From contig NZ_PYVW01000008.1 of NCBI RefSeq assembly GCF_003056355.1, forward strand, positions 62,001 to 126,000: a stretch of 64,000 nt of DNA, written 5' to 3'. This DNA is from Devosia naphthalenivorans (lineage in GTDB: Bacteria; Pseudomonadota; Alphaproteobacteria; Rhizobiales; Devosiaceae). Positions 1-10,582 of this stretch are shown here, piece after piece (positions within the stretch are counted from its first letter, which is position 1; each line of letters begins with the position of its first letter). Both the position numbers and the translations under genes were made by a program. Under the pieces are notes generated by a model. That model made no database searches. It saw only the letters and a program-made list of their open reading frames with translations, and was not told the origin of the DNA.

Positions 1-148
1 CCTGATCGTCGTCGCAGCGATCGGACACATAGCTGAATAGCTGCGCCATGTTGCGGAACAGGTGCTCACGCTCGGAGTGGTTGTCTTCGCCGTTCAACAC
101 GCGAAAGCTGGAAAACGCCTTTGCGCCCTGATCAAGTTCGGTATTCAT
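1..148 (-). CDS. Partial CDS, N-terminus of a possible DUF2336-type protein
   Basis: An ATG on the minus strand at 146-148 opens a frame that runs without a stop off the left edge of the window (49 codons visible). The visible part includes LFRNMAQLFSYVSDRC at about residues 31-46. This resembles the first helices of DUF2336 proteins, which are alphaproteobacterial proteins of unknown function, but the fragment is too short to be certain. The 250 bases between this start and the catalase gene contain an inverted repeat and no other gene. The function cannot be given from this fragment. Confidence 0.45.
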   Translation of the reverse strand, partial: MNTELDQGAKAFSSFRVLNGEDNHSEREHLFRNMAQLFSYVSDRCDDDQ

Positions 149-281
149 CGCCCAACACCCCGGTCCTGCCGTGGAAAGATGGGGACCAATGTGAACCCAA
201 CTCGCTCGTACGTAGTCAAACGGTGCGGTTGGATTTGATTCAAATTTTATGGGGTTGGGTGGGTGGTCCTCACCACAGATC

Positions 282-367
282 GTCACCCTCGGGCGTAGAC
301 CCGAGGGCTCTTCACTTCACATCGCTGCGGCAAGTACAGAGCCCTCGGGTCTACGCCCGAGGGTGAC
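282..367. repeat. Palindromic intergenic element, family 1 (CCCTCGGG type)
   Basis: Two perfectly complementary 30-base arms (282-311 and 338-367) flank a 26-base loop. Each arm carries CCCTCGGG/CCCGAGGG. Related elements lie at 4579-4651 and 18319-18413. This one sits downstream of the catalase stop codon, so it may end that transcript. Confidence 0.85.
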
Positions 368-399
368 GCGCGGCAGGTGATGCGAAACCGCGCCTCCTC

Positions 400-1896
400 T
401 TACTCCGCCGCTACGGCGCTTTCCCCATCAGAGATCGTGTCCTTGGCCTTGCCGGCCAGCGCTGCGCGGGCGGCGCGGATGCCTTGGGCGTAGGCGGGGT
501 CGATCAGGGTGAAGTGGGCCAGCTGGCGTTCGATGATTTCGTCCGATACGCCATCCATGGCTGCGGCCAGATTGTCATAGAGACGGGCTTTGTGGGCGTC
601 GTCGAACAGGTTCCACAGCGCGCGCGGCTGGCCGTAGTCATCATTGCCGTCGCGGTGATTGTAGCGGTCGGCATCGCCCGTGAGCCGCAGCGGTGGCTCC
701 TGGATCGACTTGTCTTCCACCGGGCCGCCGAACGAGTTTGGCTCGTAATAGGCGTTGGGGTTCGGGTTGTTGGGGAAGAAGCGCATGGCTCCGTCCTTGT
801 GGTAGTGATGCACCGGCACCTTGGGCTGGTTCACCGGCAGGGCATTGTAGTGCGTGCCCAGGCGATAGCGCTGCGCATCGGCATAGGAGAACACGCGCGC
901 CTGCAGCATCTTGTCGGGCGAATAGCCGATCCCAGGTACCTTGTTGGAGGGCGAGAACGCCGCCTGCTCGATCTCGGCAAAGTAGTTGTCGGCATTGCGG
1001 TTGAGCTCGACCACGCCGACGTCGATCGGCGGGTATTCCGCGTGCGGCCACACCTTGGTCAGGTCGAACGGGTTGTAGGTGGTCTTATCGGCATCGAGCT
1101 CCGGCATGATCTGGACCTGCATGGTCCAGCGCGGGAACTCGCCCCGATCGATCGTGCCGAACAGATGCGCCTGATAGCTTTCGCGATCCTGCCCAATGAC
1201 CTTTTCGGCCTCGGCATTGGTGTAATGCTTGTGGCCCTGCTGGGTCTTGAAGTGGAATTTCACCCAGAAGCGTTCGCCCTGTTCGTTCCAGAACGAATAG
1301 GTGTGCGAGCCATAGCCGTTCATGAACATCGGCGCGACCGGCAGGCCACGGTCCGAGAACAGCGTTGTGATCTGGTGCAGCGCTTCCGGGCTCTGGCTCC
1401 AGAAATCCCACATCGCGGTCTTGGAGCGCATATTGGTGCGCGGATTGCGCTTCTGGGTGTGGATGAAATCGGGGAATTTCAGCGGATCGCGCACGAAGAA
1501 CACCGGCGTGTTGTTGCCCACGAGGTCCCAATTGCCTTCATCGGTATAGAATTTGATGGCAAAACCGCGCACGTCGCGCTCGGCGTCCGCAGCGCCCATC
1601 TCGCCAGCAACGGTGGAGAAGCGAATCAGCAGATCCGTCTTCTTGCCGGCTTCGCCGAAGATCTTGGCGATGGTGTATTGCGACAGATCATTGGTGATGG
1701 TCAGCGTGCCATAGGCGCCCCAGCCCTTGGCATGCACCACGCGCTCGGGGATGCGCTCGCGGTTCTGGTGCGCCAGCTTTTCCATCAGCTGGTAGTCCTG
1801 CATCAGCAACGGCCCGCGCGGACCCGCCGATTCGGAATTCTGGTTGTCCGGCACCGGCGCACCGGCGCTCGTTGTCATGATTGGCCTATCGACCAT
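400..1896 (-). CDS. katA: Catalase, monofunctional haem type, clade 3-like small subunit
   Basis: Haem catalase that dismutates hydrogen peroxide to water and oxygen in the cytoplasm. The 498-residue length is that of small-subunit catalases. The catalytic histidine is in [12 protein letters not shown] (His55 from the chosen start), the distal Asn region is [12 protein letters not shown], and the proximal haem-ligand segment is [14 protein letters not shown] with its Tyr. The frame extends upstream to 2058, but the ATG at 1896 has a GGGGAG ribosome site eight bases before it; the next ATG is at 1878. The gene is divergent from oxyR, with only 105 bases between, which is the classical arrangement for OxyR-activated catalase. 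The long frame on the opposite strand (484-1950) is a shadow of this gene. Confidence 0.96.
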   Translation of the reverse strand: MVDRPIMTTSAGAPVPDNQNSESAGPRGPLLMQDYQLMEKLAHQNRERIPERVVHAKGWGAYGTLTITNDLSQYTIAKIFGEAGKKTDLLIRFSTVAGEMGAADAERDVRGFAIKFYTDEGNWDLVGNNTPVFFVRDPLKFPDFIHTQKRNPRTNMRSKTAMWDFWSQSPEALHQITTLFSDRGLPVAPMFMNGYGSHTYSFWNEQGERFWVKFHFKTQQGHKHYTNAEAEKVIGQDRESYQAHLFGTIDRGEFPRWTMQVQIMPELDADKTTYNPFDLTKVWPHAEYPPIDVGVVELNRNADNYFAEIEQAAFSPSNKVPGIGYSPDKMLQARVFSYADAQRYRLGTHYNALPVNQPKVPVHHYHKDGAMRFFPNNPNPNAYYEPNSFGGPVEDKSIQEPPLRLTGDADRYNHRDGNDDYGQPRALWNLFDDAHKARLYDNLAAAMDGVSDEIIERQLAHFTLIDPAYAQGIRAARAALAGKAKDTISDGESAVAAE

Positions 1897-1963
1897 GGCT
1901 GCTACTCCCCTTGGAACGGTTCTAATTCGCGCTCCTTCTGGCCGAGATAATTCGATTAGACAA

Positions 1964-2000
1964 ATTGATTGATCCTCTCGATGTGATAGGCTGTACCTAT
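1964..2000. promoter_or_regulatory. OxyR-type operator between catalase and oxyR
   Basis: A strong half-site ATAG-N7-CTAT lies at 1986-2000, and exactly seven bases upstream a weaker half-site ATTG-N7-CTCT lies at 1964-1978. Together they match the published OxyR tetramer layout ATAG-N7-CTAT-N7-ATAG-N7-CTAT in spacing. The strong half ends one base before the oxyR ATG, so a bound regulator would sit on the oxyR start (autorepression) while activating catalase outward. The assignment is by pattern; no binding is shown. Confidence 0.65.
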
Positions 2001-2001
2001 C

Positions 2002-2913
2002 ATGGCATTTTCCCTCAAGCAGATGCGCTATATCGTGGCGGTGGCCGATAGCGGCCATTTCGGCAAGGCCGCCGAGGCCTGCAACATCAGCCAGCCGGCA
2101 CTCAGCCAGCAGATCCAGGCGGCGGAACAGGATTGTGGTGCACCCTTGTTCGACCGGCTCAAATCAGGAGCGCGGCTCACTCCCTTTGGCCAGGAATTCG
2201 TCGCGCGGGCCCGGCAGGTGCTGAACGAGGCCGACCTGCTGGAGGCGCTCAGCCAGCGCAATGCGGGCCAGCCCGCTCGCGCCATACGCTTCGGCCTCAT
2301 CCCTACGGTCGCGCCCTATCTGCTGCCGGAAATTTTTCCGGTGCTGACGCGGGAGCTTCCGCGGTTGAGCTTCACCGTCAGTGAAAACCGCACCGAGGCG
2401 CTGATCGATGGCTTGGTGGACGGGAATCTGGACGTGGCATTGATCGGCACGCAGGCGCCCGAACAAGGTCCCCGGCTGGTTAGCCGGGTGGTTTGCGAGG
2501 ACCCATTCGTGCTGGCCACCAGCAGCGCCGAAAAAACCGATGGTCCGGTGGCGCTGAAGGACCTGGCCCCCGAGCGTATCCTGCTGCTCGACGAGGGGCA
2601 CTGCTTCCGCGAGCAGACCATTGCCGCCTGCCGCCTCGACAGCAATCCGGCGGGCCGCACCTTTGCCGCGACGTCGCTCTCCACCATTGTCGAGTTCGTC
2701 GCCAATGGACAGGGCGTTACCTTGCTGCCGCAGATCGCGCTGCGCAAGGAAGCCAAAGATCCGCGCATCGCCATTCATGCGCTCGCGTCGCCTGGTGCGG
2801 GGCGCGTGCTGTCGCTGGTGTGGCGCGAGGGAACGCCGTTTGCCTCTATTTTCGAGAAGCTGGTCGAGCTGATCCGGGAGGCACGACCTCGCCCTTCGAC
2901 AGGCTCAGGATGA
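2002..2913 (+). CDS. oxyR: Hydrogen peroxide-responsive LysR regulator OxyR
   Basis: LysR-family peroxide sensor, 303 residues. The N-terminal winged helix-turn-helix (about residues 5-62, with [22 protein letters not shown]) is followed by the sensor domain. The redox pair is visible in [17 protein letters not shown], Cys201 and Cys210, equivalent to E. coli Cys199 and Cys208, whose disulfide switches the protein on. The gene is divergent from catalase. No clear ribosome site precedes the ATG because the OxyR half-site occupies that position. The last residues (about RPSTGSG) and the stop codon lie inside a family-3 palindromic repeat, so the C-terminus appears to have been rewritten by repeat insertion. 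Confidence 0.95.
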   Translation: MAFSLKQMRYIVAVADSGHFGKAAEACNISQPALSQQIQAAEQDCGAPLFDRLKSGARLTPFGQEFVARARQVLNEADLLEALSQRNAGQPARAIRFGLIPTVAPYLLPEIFPVLTRELPRLSFTVSENRTEALIDGLVDGNLDVALIGTQAPEQGPRLVSRVVCEDPFVLATSSAEKTDGPVALKDLAPERILLLDEGHCFREQTIAACRLDSNPAGRTFAATSLSTIVEFVANGQGVTLLPQIALRKEAKDPRIAIHALASPGAGRVLSLVWREGTPFASIFEKLVELIREARPRPSTGSG

Positions 2914-2970
2914 GGTCTACTCCTGGTTCCTCAGTAGCCCTCATGGTGAGCCTGTCGAACCATGAGGGCG
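2891..2970. repeat. Palindromic intergenic element, family 3 (CTTCGACAGGCTCA type)
   Basis: Imperfect inverted repeat between about 2891-2914 and 2940-2970, built on CTTCGACAGGCTCA and its complement TGAGCCTGTCGAA. Relatives lie at 23006-23099 and 24532-24622. The left arm overlaps the oxyR 3' end and provides its TGA stop. It lies between convergent genes, a place where such elements often serve as terminators. Confidence 0.8.
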
Positions 2971-2976
2971 TGACAG

Positions 2977-3906
2977 CTATCTCGCCCGCCGCCTGAAGCT
3001 GTCATAGCTGAACACCATCAGCGACAGCCAGATCAGCGCGAAGCTGAGGAGACGCAGTCCATTGAGGTGTTCGCCGAACAGGAAGATCGCGACCAGGAAC
3101 TGGATCGAGGGCGCGATGTACTGGAACATGCCGATCGTGGTCAGCCGCAGCCGGCGCACTGCATAGGCGAACAGCAGCAGCGGCACGGCAGTCGCGGGGC
3201 CGGTGAGCACCAGCAGGGTCATCAAATATGGGTCGGCATGAGGGCCGACGCCGTTGCTGACAATGTCGAAGATCACATAGCCGAGCGCCGCCGGAGCAAT
3301 CATCAGGGTTTCGGCAAAGAGGCCATTGGCGGGACCAAGATGCGCCGTCTTGCGGAAATAGCCGTAGAAGCCAAAGGACAGCGCCAGCCCGAGGGCCACG
3401 AACGGGATGGCGCCGAGGCCCACCGCCTGGATGCCGATGGCAACGACGGCGATCAGGATCGAAATCGTCTGCAGCCGGTTCTGCCGCTCACCCAGAAGCA
3501 CCATGCCCATGGCAACGTTGACCAGCGGGTTGATGAAATAGCCAAAGCTGGCTTCGAGTACCTGGCCGGTTTCCACGGCCCACACGTAAAGCAGCCAATT
3601 GCCGGCGAGCAGCACCGCCGACAGCAGCGTCACCAAAGCGCGCTTGCGGTCTGCCAGCAGCGCCCGGACCTCGCCGAAGCCGCCCATGAAGCCCAGGATG
3701 ATGGCGAGCAGCACCAGCGACCACAAGGTTCGTTCGGCCACGATAGCCACCGAGCCGACCGAATCGAGCTGGCGGAACAGGATAGGGAGAAAGCCCCAGG
3801 CGAAATAGGCCACCAGCGCTGCGATGACGCCGTTGCGCGTATCCGTGGTGGTCGCGGACGCTCCGGGTGGAACTATCGCGGCTGGCGCAGCTTCAGGCAG
3901 GGACAT
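2977..3906 (-). CDS. rarD: EamA-family transporter, RarD type
   Basis: Inner-membrane protein of the drug/metabolite transporter superfamily, RarD branch; the substrate of this branch is not established. About 309 residues with ten hydrophobic helices, starting at FAWGFLPILFRQL and ending in the basic tail SFRRRAR. Hallmarks are ALVAYFAWGFLPILF in helix 1 and NPLVNVAMGMVLLGE in the first EamA repeat. The frame is open up to 3972, but the ATG at 3906 is preceded by GGAGG at seven bases. It stands alone, convergent with oxyR. Confidence 0.85.
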   Translation of the reverse strand: MSLPEAAPAAIVPPGASATTTDTRNGVIAALVAYFAWGFLPILFRQLDSVGSVAIVAERTLWSLVLLAIILGFMGGFGEVRALLADRKRALVTLLSAVLLAGNWLLYVWAVETGQVLEASFGYFINPLVNVAMGMVLLGERQNRLQTISILIAVVAIGIQAVGLGAIPFVALGLALSFGFYGYFRKTAHLGPANGLFAETLMIAPAALGYVIFDIVSNGVGPHADPYLMTLLVLTGPATAVPLLLFAYAVRRLRLTTIGMFQYIAPSIQFLVAIFLFGEHLNGLRLLSFALIWLSLMVFSYDSFRRRAR

Positions 3907-4093
3907 GAGGCAACCTCCGCACCCTCGAGCGGGATGCACTGCCTGATAGCAGTGGAGGTCTTGCCCTGCCAATCAGAGTTTGTGATCGGCGCCGTCAAGA
4001 AAGCTGATGATTGCTGCCAACCTTTCCTGCGCCCCCGCGTTGACCGTGGCGCCCTATTCTGGCGCATCCGACCGATACCAGCAGGAGCTACAC

Positions 4094-4528
4094 ATGAAGA
4101 CGACCGTCACCTGGGTTTTGATCGCTGACGGCGCGCAAGGGCGCGTCCTTGAAAACACCGGTCCGGGCAAGGGGTTCAAGCAAGTTGAAGGTCTCGATTG
4201 GGCGATTGAACCGCTGCAGGCGCAGGATATCGTCACCGACCGTCCAGGTCGCGGCAGCATGGGCGGATCGATGGAGCCCCAGACCAATCCCGTAGACAAG
4301 CGCGAAACCGATTTCGTCAAATCGCTGGCTGCGATCCTCGATCGGCATCAGCAGAAAGGCTCATTCGATCGGCTCATTATCGCCGCTGCGCCCATCGCGC
4401 TGGGCGAAATCCGCAAGGCGATTTCGCCGGCGGTGAAAAAGACCGTCGTCGCGGAGTTGAACAAGGACCTGACCAATTTGCCGACGGCGCAATTGGATCA
4501 GCATTTCGACGGGATCATTGCGGCTTAA
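4094..4528 (+). CDS. Host attachment family protein (PF10116-like)
   Basis: Soluble protein of 144 residues with no signal peptide or membrane helix. It resembles the host attachment protein family, named after an Agrobacterium gene studied in plant-cell attachment and related to the archaeal release factor 1-like fold; the biochemical role is unknown. Visible family features are the start WVLIADGAQGRVLEN and the segment LIIAAAPIALGEIRKA. The ATG at 4094 follows AGGAG by six bases, whereas the frame itself opens earlier at 4007. It is monocistronic, followed by a palindromic repeat. Confidence 0.8.
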   Translation: MKTTVTWVLIADGAQGRVLENTGPGKGFKQVEGLDWAIEPLQAQDIVTDRPGRGSMGGSMEPQTNPVDKRETDFVKSLAAILDRHQQKGSFDRLIIAAAPIALGEIRKAISPAVKKTVVAELNKDLTNLPTAQLDQHFDGIIAA

Positions 4529-4578
4529 GAAATGTGGAGAGGTGAGCAATAGCTGAGGCTCCCCACTCACAGTCGCTT

Positions 4579-4651
4579 CCCTCGGGCTCGACCCGAGGGC
4601 CACCCTCAACACGGCACAAACGGGAGAAGGCCCTCGGATCAAGTCCGAGGG
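4579..4651. repeat. Palindromic intergenic element, family 1
   Basis: Arms at 4579-4601 and 4629-4651 (CCCTCGGG...CCCGAGGG) with two mismatches between them and a 27-base loop. It lies between the convergent host-attachment and hydrolase genes. Confidence 0.8.
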
Positions 4652-4683
4652 CAGCAATTGTGGATGGGGGAATTGTCACCGCA

Positions 4684-5526
4684 CTAATCCTCCAGATCCT
4701 CATCATCATCCACACCATCGATGGCATCGAGGAATTCGAGCAGCAGGGAATTGACGAGATCAGGGCGTTCGATGCTGGGGATGTGGGCGACGCCTTCGAG
4801 CACGGCGGCGAAGGCGTTGGGCATTTCTTCGGATAGGTAGTCGTGCAGTTCAATGATGGCGGTAAAATCTTCGTCGCCGACGAGCAGCATGGTGGGTGCG
4901 CCAACGCCGCCCACCCGGCTCCAGGCTTCGGGCGGGCGCTCCTCCTGGCTGAGGCCGGGCTTGCCCAGCGCCTTGCTGTTCATATCGAGAAACAGTTCGC
5001 GTACCGATCCGCCGACACGGCCGCTTTGGGCGCGCGGACCATCAAGCCATTCATGCGCCTGGACGCGGTTGAGCATGTCGAGATCCCCGCGCTCGAACGC
5101 ATCCTCTTCGGCGGCTTCGATCTGGCTTTCCGCTTCTGTTGCAGTCCATGGTGAACCGGTGACCGAGGTGCCGATCAGCACCAGCCCCAGCACCCGGCCG
5201 GGATAGCGCAGGGCAAAATCCACCGCCAGGCCCCCGCCAAGTGAGCAGCCCACGAAAACGGCGGCATGAATATCGAGCGCGCGCAGCACGGCATCGAGAT
5301 CGTCGATATGGCTGAAGGCAACGTCCTGGCTATCGGTTTCGCCATAGCCGCGCCGGTCATACGCGATGGCGTGCCAGCCATCCTCGGCCACGGCCTCCAT
5401 CTGGCTTTCCCACATGCGCTTGTCGCAAACGCCGGCATGCAGGAACACCACGGGCAGCCCTTCCCCGGTCTGCGCCGCAGCAAGGGAACCGCCGCGAACC
5501 GGAACGGAAAAAGCCTCTCCGATCAC
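4684..5526 (-). CDS. Alpha/beta hydrolase
   Basis: Alpha/beta-fold hydrolase of 280 residues, probably cytoplasmic. The nucleophile elbow is GCSLGG with Ser95, the oxyanion region is VVFLHAGVCDKRMW (HAG in place of the common HGxP), the acid is probably in LLVGDEDF and the catalytic His is in GVAHIPSIERP. Substrate cannot be told; the closest general groups are the 3-oxoadipate enol-lactonase/BioH-like esterases. The C-terminus is very acidic (DDDEDLED). Its ATG overlaps the stop of the upstream small exported-protein gene by four bases (ATGA), so the two are translationally coupled. Confidence 0.88.
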   Translation of the reverse strand: MIGEAFSVPVRGGSLAAAQTGEGLPVVFLHAGVCDKRMWESQMEAVAEDGWHAIAYDRRGYGETDSQDVAFSHIDDLDAVLRALDIHAAVFVGCSLGGGLAVDFALRYPGRVLGLVLIGTSVTGSPWTATEAESQIEAAEEDAFERGDLDMLNRVQAHEWLDGPRAQSGRVGGSVRELFLDMNSKALGKPGLSQEERPPEAWSRVGGVGAPTMLLVGDEDFTAIIELHDYLSEEMPNAFAAVLEGVAHIPSIERPDLVNSLLLEFLDAIDGVDDDEDLED

Positions 5527-5858
5527 ATGCCTTCTCCTGCAGACACCATGGCGCAGAACTCGAACTCGTCCCGCGCCCAGCAGCCCGGCTTGTCGGCCAC
5601 CGGCGCAAAGCCAGCCATTTCGTTCGGGCTCTGGCCCGGCTTGGCATCGCTGGCAATCACATAGCCAATACCCAATTCCGGCTCCACCAGCGTGAACGCC
5701 AGAATATCCCCGTCGGGTAAGGCAAAACTCAGGCCGCCGCCGTCCACCGCCACATCGCAGTCAAAGGTGCCATAGCCGGTCACCGTGCATTGTCCGGGCT
5801 GGGCAAAAGCCAGCGCCGTCATTGCGCCCCAAACTAGGACGCCCCCCAAAAACTTCAC
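5523..5858 (-). CDS. Small exported protein of unknown function
   Basis: Predicted 111-residue secreted protein. With the GTG at 5858 the product begins with a short basic N-terminus, a hydrophobic stretch (FLGGVLVWGAMTALAF) and a plausible cleavage after AFA. Four cysteines remain in the mature part (QCTVTGYGTFDC and GCWARDEFEFC), suggesting two disulfides. A GGGGG run seven bases before the GTG is a possible ribosome site. A longer frame from TTG at 5888 would begin inside the terminator hairpin of the preceding gene and is unlikely. I do not recognise the family. It overlaps the hydrolase gene by four bases. Confidence 0.7.
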   Translation of the reverse strand: MKFLGGVLVWGAMTALAFAQPGQCTVTGYGTFDCDVAVDGGGLSFALPDGDILAFTLVEPELGIGYVIASDAKPGQSPNEMAGFAPVADKPGCWARDEFEFCAMVSAGEGM

Positions 5859-5873
5859 TCGTGCCCCCACAGC

Positions 5874-5899
5874 AAAAAGGGCGGGCAATGTGCCCGCCC
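5874..5899 (-). terminator. Intrinsic terminator of ettA
   Basis: Nine-base-pair perfect stem (GGGCGGGCA, 5879-5887, with 5891-5899) and a three-base loop, followed on the minus strand by five T (5874-5878). It begins eight bases after the ettA stop codon. Confidence 0.92.
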
Positions 5900-5906
5900 A
5901 AATATC

Positions 5907-7562
<1,656 letters not shown>

Positions 7563-7698
7563 TCGGCGCGGTCCTTGGCATTGAGGGATTTGGGCCCGTA
7601 TCTAAGGGATGCGGGCATGAAGGGCAACCGGCCTCAATTCAGCCCCGTTGAGCAATGACTGCTGCCCGTCCTGCCTTTCGTCTTTTCCGGAGCCCTCC

Positions 7699-9057
7699 AT
7701 GATCTTTCGCGACCTGCTGGCGCTTGCCCTGAGTTTCGCCCTCGCCGTTCCGGCGCTGGCGCAAGACCCGCCGCCGCAAGCCGAGATCGCGAACTGGACC
7801 ATGGACAATGGGCTCGAGGTGGTCGTCATTCCCGATCATCGGGCGCCCATCGTTACCCACATGGTGTGGTACAAGGTGGGCAGCGCCGATGAAGAGCCAG
7901 GCAAATCCGGCATCGCCCATTTCCTTGAGCATTTGATGTTCAAGGGCACCGAGCGCCACCCGGCGGGGGAGCTGGATCGCGTCGTCAATGAACTGGGCGG
8001 CAGCCACAATGCGTTCACCACCACGGACGTGACGGCCTATATGCAGACCATTCCGCCCGAAGCGCTGGCCACCATGATGGATTTCGAGGCCGACCGCATG
8101 GGCGGCCTGGTGCTGACGCCGGAGATCATCGGCGCCGAACGGGACGTGGTGATCGAGGAGCGGCGCCAGCGCACCGAGAGCAATCCGCAGGGCCTGCTGG
8201 GAGAAGAGGTGACGGCGACACTGTTCCAGAACCATCCCTATCGCATCCCGACCATTGGCTGGATGCACGAAATGGAGCAGCTCAATACAGAGGACGCGAC
8301 GGCGTTTTACAAGCGCTACTACGCCCCCAATAATGCCGTGCTGGTGGTGGCTGGCGATGTGGACCCGGAAACCGTCCGCACCCTGGCAGAAGCCAGCTAT
8401 GGCAAAGTGCCGCGCGGGCCCGATCTGCCGCCGCGCGTGCGTCCGAGTGAACCCGAGCACAACACCGCCCGCACCATCACCCTCACCGATCCACGGGTGG
8501 GATTGCCCGCTTTTTCCCATGCCTGGGTGGTGCCGAGCTATCGCACCGCCGAGCCCGGCGAGGCCGAAGCGCTGGACCTGCTCAGCGAAATCCTGGGCGG
8601 GGGAACCCGCAGCCGGTTCTACCAGGAAATCGTGGTCAAGACCGGCATCGCGGCCGGTGCCGGCGCGGGCTATTCCGGAGGCGCCTATGACCCCAGCGCC
8701 TTCACCATCTATGGCGCGCCGCAGGGCGAGCATACACTGGCCGAGGTGGAGGCCGCGGTCGACGAGCAGCTGGAACGGCTGATTAAAGACGGCATCACAG
8801 CCAAGGAACTCGACAGTGCCAAGATGCGCTATGTGCGCAGCCTGATCTTTGCGCGCGACGAGCAGGCCAGCATGGCCAATATCTATGGCAGCAAGCTTGC
8901 CAATGGCGGCAGCGTAGAAGACATCACCGAATGGCCCGACCGCATTCGCGCGGTGACGCCCGAACAGGTGCAGGCCGTCGCCGCAAAATATCTCGACCCA
9001 TCTATTGCCGTTACCAGCTATCTGCTGCCAGCCGAACAGGAAGCCAGCACGCCATGA
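7699..9057 (+). CDS. Exported M16 zinc metallopeptidase (catalytic partner)
   Basis: Periplasmic M16 (pitrilysin/insulinase-like) peptidase of 452 residues with a signal peptide (about 1-21, ending ALAQ). The inverted zinc motif HFLEH is at 74-78 and the third ligand Glu is probably in [13 protein letters not shown]. The ATG at 7699 has GGAG eight bases upstream. It overlaps the next gene by ATGA at 9054-9057, and that gene encodes an M16 protein lacking the zinc motif; such pairs usually form heterodimers in which one chain is catalytic and the other binds substrate. Natural substrate unknown. Confidence 0.92.
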   Translation: MIFRDLLALALSFALAVPALAQDPPPQAEIANWTMDNGLEVVVIPDHRAPIVTHMVWYKVGSADEEPGKSGIAHFLEHLMFKGTERHPAGELDRVVNELGGSHNAFTTTDVTAYMQTIPPEALATMMDFEADRMGGLVLTPEIIGAERDVVIEERRQRTESNPQGLLGEEVTATLFQNHPYRIPTIGWMHEMEQLNTEDATAFYKRYYAPNNAVLVVAGDVDPETVRTLAEASYGKVPRGPDLPPRVRPSEPEHNTARTITLTDPRVGLPAFSHAWVVPSYRTAEPGEAEALDLLSEILGGGTRSRFYQEIVVKTGIAAGAGAGYSGGAYDPSAFTIYGAPQGEHTLAEVEAAVDEQLERLIKDGITAKELDSAKMRYVRSLIFARDEQASMANIYGSKLANGGSVEDITEWPDRIRAVTPEQVQAVAAKYLDPSIAVTSYLLPAEQEASTP

Positions 9058-10394
9058 TGTTTGCCCGCGCCTTGCGCCCGATCTTCTTTGTTTTTGCCGC
9101 TCTTTTGCTGACCGCGCCGGCACACGCCGTTGTCGAGTTCCAGGAAATCACCTCCTCCAAGGGGGTCGATGCCTGGCTGGTGGAGGACTATTCGGTTCCC
9201 ATCATCACCATCCGCTTTGCCTTCGAAGGCGGCGCCACGCAGGACCCAGCGGGCAAGGAAGGGCTGGCTGACCTGATCACCGCGCTTTTCGATGAAGGCG
9301 CGGGCGATCTGGACAGCGAGACGTTCCAGATCCGGCTCGACGATGCGGGCGCCGAAATGGCGTTCGGCTCGGACCTCGACGCGGTTTACGGCTCGATGCG
9401 CATGCTGGCCGACCAGCGGGACGAGGCGTTTGGCCTGCTCAAGCTGGCCATCCAGGAGCCGCGCTTCGACCAGGACCCGATCAATCGCATGCGCGCGCAG
9501 TTGGTGACTGGCATTGTCGCCGCCGCCAAGAACCCGCGCACGGCAGCACAGAAGCTCTGGGCGCAGACCATTTATGGCGATCACCTTTATGCCCGTCCGG
9601 CGGAGGGCACGGCGGAAACGCTGGCCGCCATCACGGCCGATGATTTGCGGGCCTTCCACCGCGCGGTGTTTGCCCGGGAGAATTTGCATGTCGGCATAGT
9701 TGGGGCGATTGATGCCGAGACCGCCAAAGGGGTGCTGGATGATCTGTTTGGCGCGCTGCCGGAGAAGCCTGATCTGAAGCCGGTTCCCGATGTGCCGCTG
9801 GCGCTGGGCAAGGATCTGGCGGTGGAATACCCCCTGCCCCAGACGACAATTTACATGGCCTATCCCGGCGTGGAACGCAGCGATCCACAGTTCTTGGCGG
9901 CCTATCTCATGACGCAGATTTTGGGCGGGGACAGCATGCTGTCGCGGCTCAATGAGGAGGTGCGCGAAAAGCGCGGGCTCAGCTACGGCGCGGGCGCGAA
10001 CCTGCTCAATCTCAAGCATGCCAATGCGCTGGTGATCGGTACCTCGACCAATGCGGATCGGGCCGGCGAAACACTTGGCGTGATCAAGGATGTGGTGGCC
10101 GAAATGGCAGAGAACGGGCCGACGGAGCAAGAGCTTGCGGCGGCCAAGAAATATGTCATCGGCTCCTATGCGCTGAATGAACTGGGCTCATCGAGCGCGA
10201 TAGCGAACACCATGGTAGGGCTGCAGTTGCGGGATATGGGCGCCGACTACATCACCGAACGCGACGCGATGATCGAGGCGGTGACGGTGGCTGATGTGAA
10301 GGCGGCGGCAGAGGAATTGCTGGGCACGAAACCCACGACAATGCTGCTTGGACCAGCCGCACCCGCCGCGCCGCCGGTAGTACCGAAGGAGTAG
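9054..10394 (+). CDS. Exported M16 peptidase-like protein lacking the zinc motif
   Basis: M16-family protein of 446 residues with a signal peptide ending near APAHA. Where the active partner has HxxEH, this chain reads [13 protein letters not shown] (about 70-82), with no His or second ligand, so it cannot bind zinc in the usual way. The C-terminal half keeps REKRGLSYG, the Arg/Tyr substrate-binding segment typical of the non-catalytic partner. Coupled by a four-base overlap to the catalytic gene. The probable role is substrate clamp in a periplasmic M16 heterodimer. Confidence 0.92.
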   Translation: MMFARALRPIFFVFAALLLTAPAHAVVEFQEITSSKGVDAWLVEDYSVPIITIRFAFEGGATQDPAGKEGLADLITALFDEGAGDLDSETFQIRLDDAGAEMAFGSDLDAVYGSMRMLADQRDEAFGLLKLAIQEPRFDQDPINRMRAQLVTGIVAAAKNPRTAAQKLWAQTIYGDHLYARPAEGTAETLAAITADDLRAFHRAVFARENLHVGIVGAIDAETAKGVLDDLFGALPEKPDLKPVPDVPLALGKDLAVEYPLPQTTIYMAYPGVERSDPQFLAAYLMTQILGGDSMLSRLNEEVREKRGLSYGAGANLLNLKHANALVIGTSTNADRAGETLGVIKDVVAEMAENGPTEQELAAAKKYVIGSYALNELGSSSAIANTMVGLQLRDMGADYITERDAMIEAVTVADVKAAAEELLGTKPTTMLLGPAAPAAPPVVPKE

Positions 10395-10420
10395 GGATGC
10401 GCTATTGGCGCCACATCCTC

Positions 10421-10546
10421 GGTGTCACCCCGGCGAAGGCCGGGGTCCATCCTGAGATTGCGCCACGGCGAAGATCGTTCGAACGATCCACCTTGCGGCA
10501 AGACTGCCATCTCAGGATGGATCCCGGCCTTCGCCGGGATGACACC
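10421..10546. repeat. Long palindromic intergenic element, family 4 (CGGCGAAGGCCGG type)
   Basis: An imperfect inverted repeat of about 126 bases. The outer arms GGTGTCACCCCGGCGAAGG and its complement (ending GGGATGACACC at 10546) enclose CCATCCTGAG/CTCAGGATGG, and the centre holds the perfect palindrome GATCGTTCGAACGATC. It lies between convergent genes. Only one copy is in this window; the type is common in other Hyphomicrobiales genomes as far as I know. Confidence 0.8.
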
Positions 10547-10582
10547 GTGTTTGTGGGGGATAGCGTGGGTCCAACCACCAAC

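Noticed and set aside
484-1950. Open frame of 488 codons on the plus strand
   Set aside because: It lies wholly antisense to catalase, whose motifs are unmistakable; long antisense frames are common in high-GC genes.
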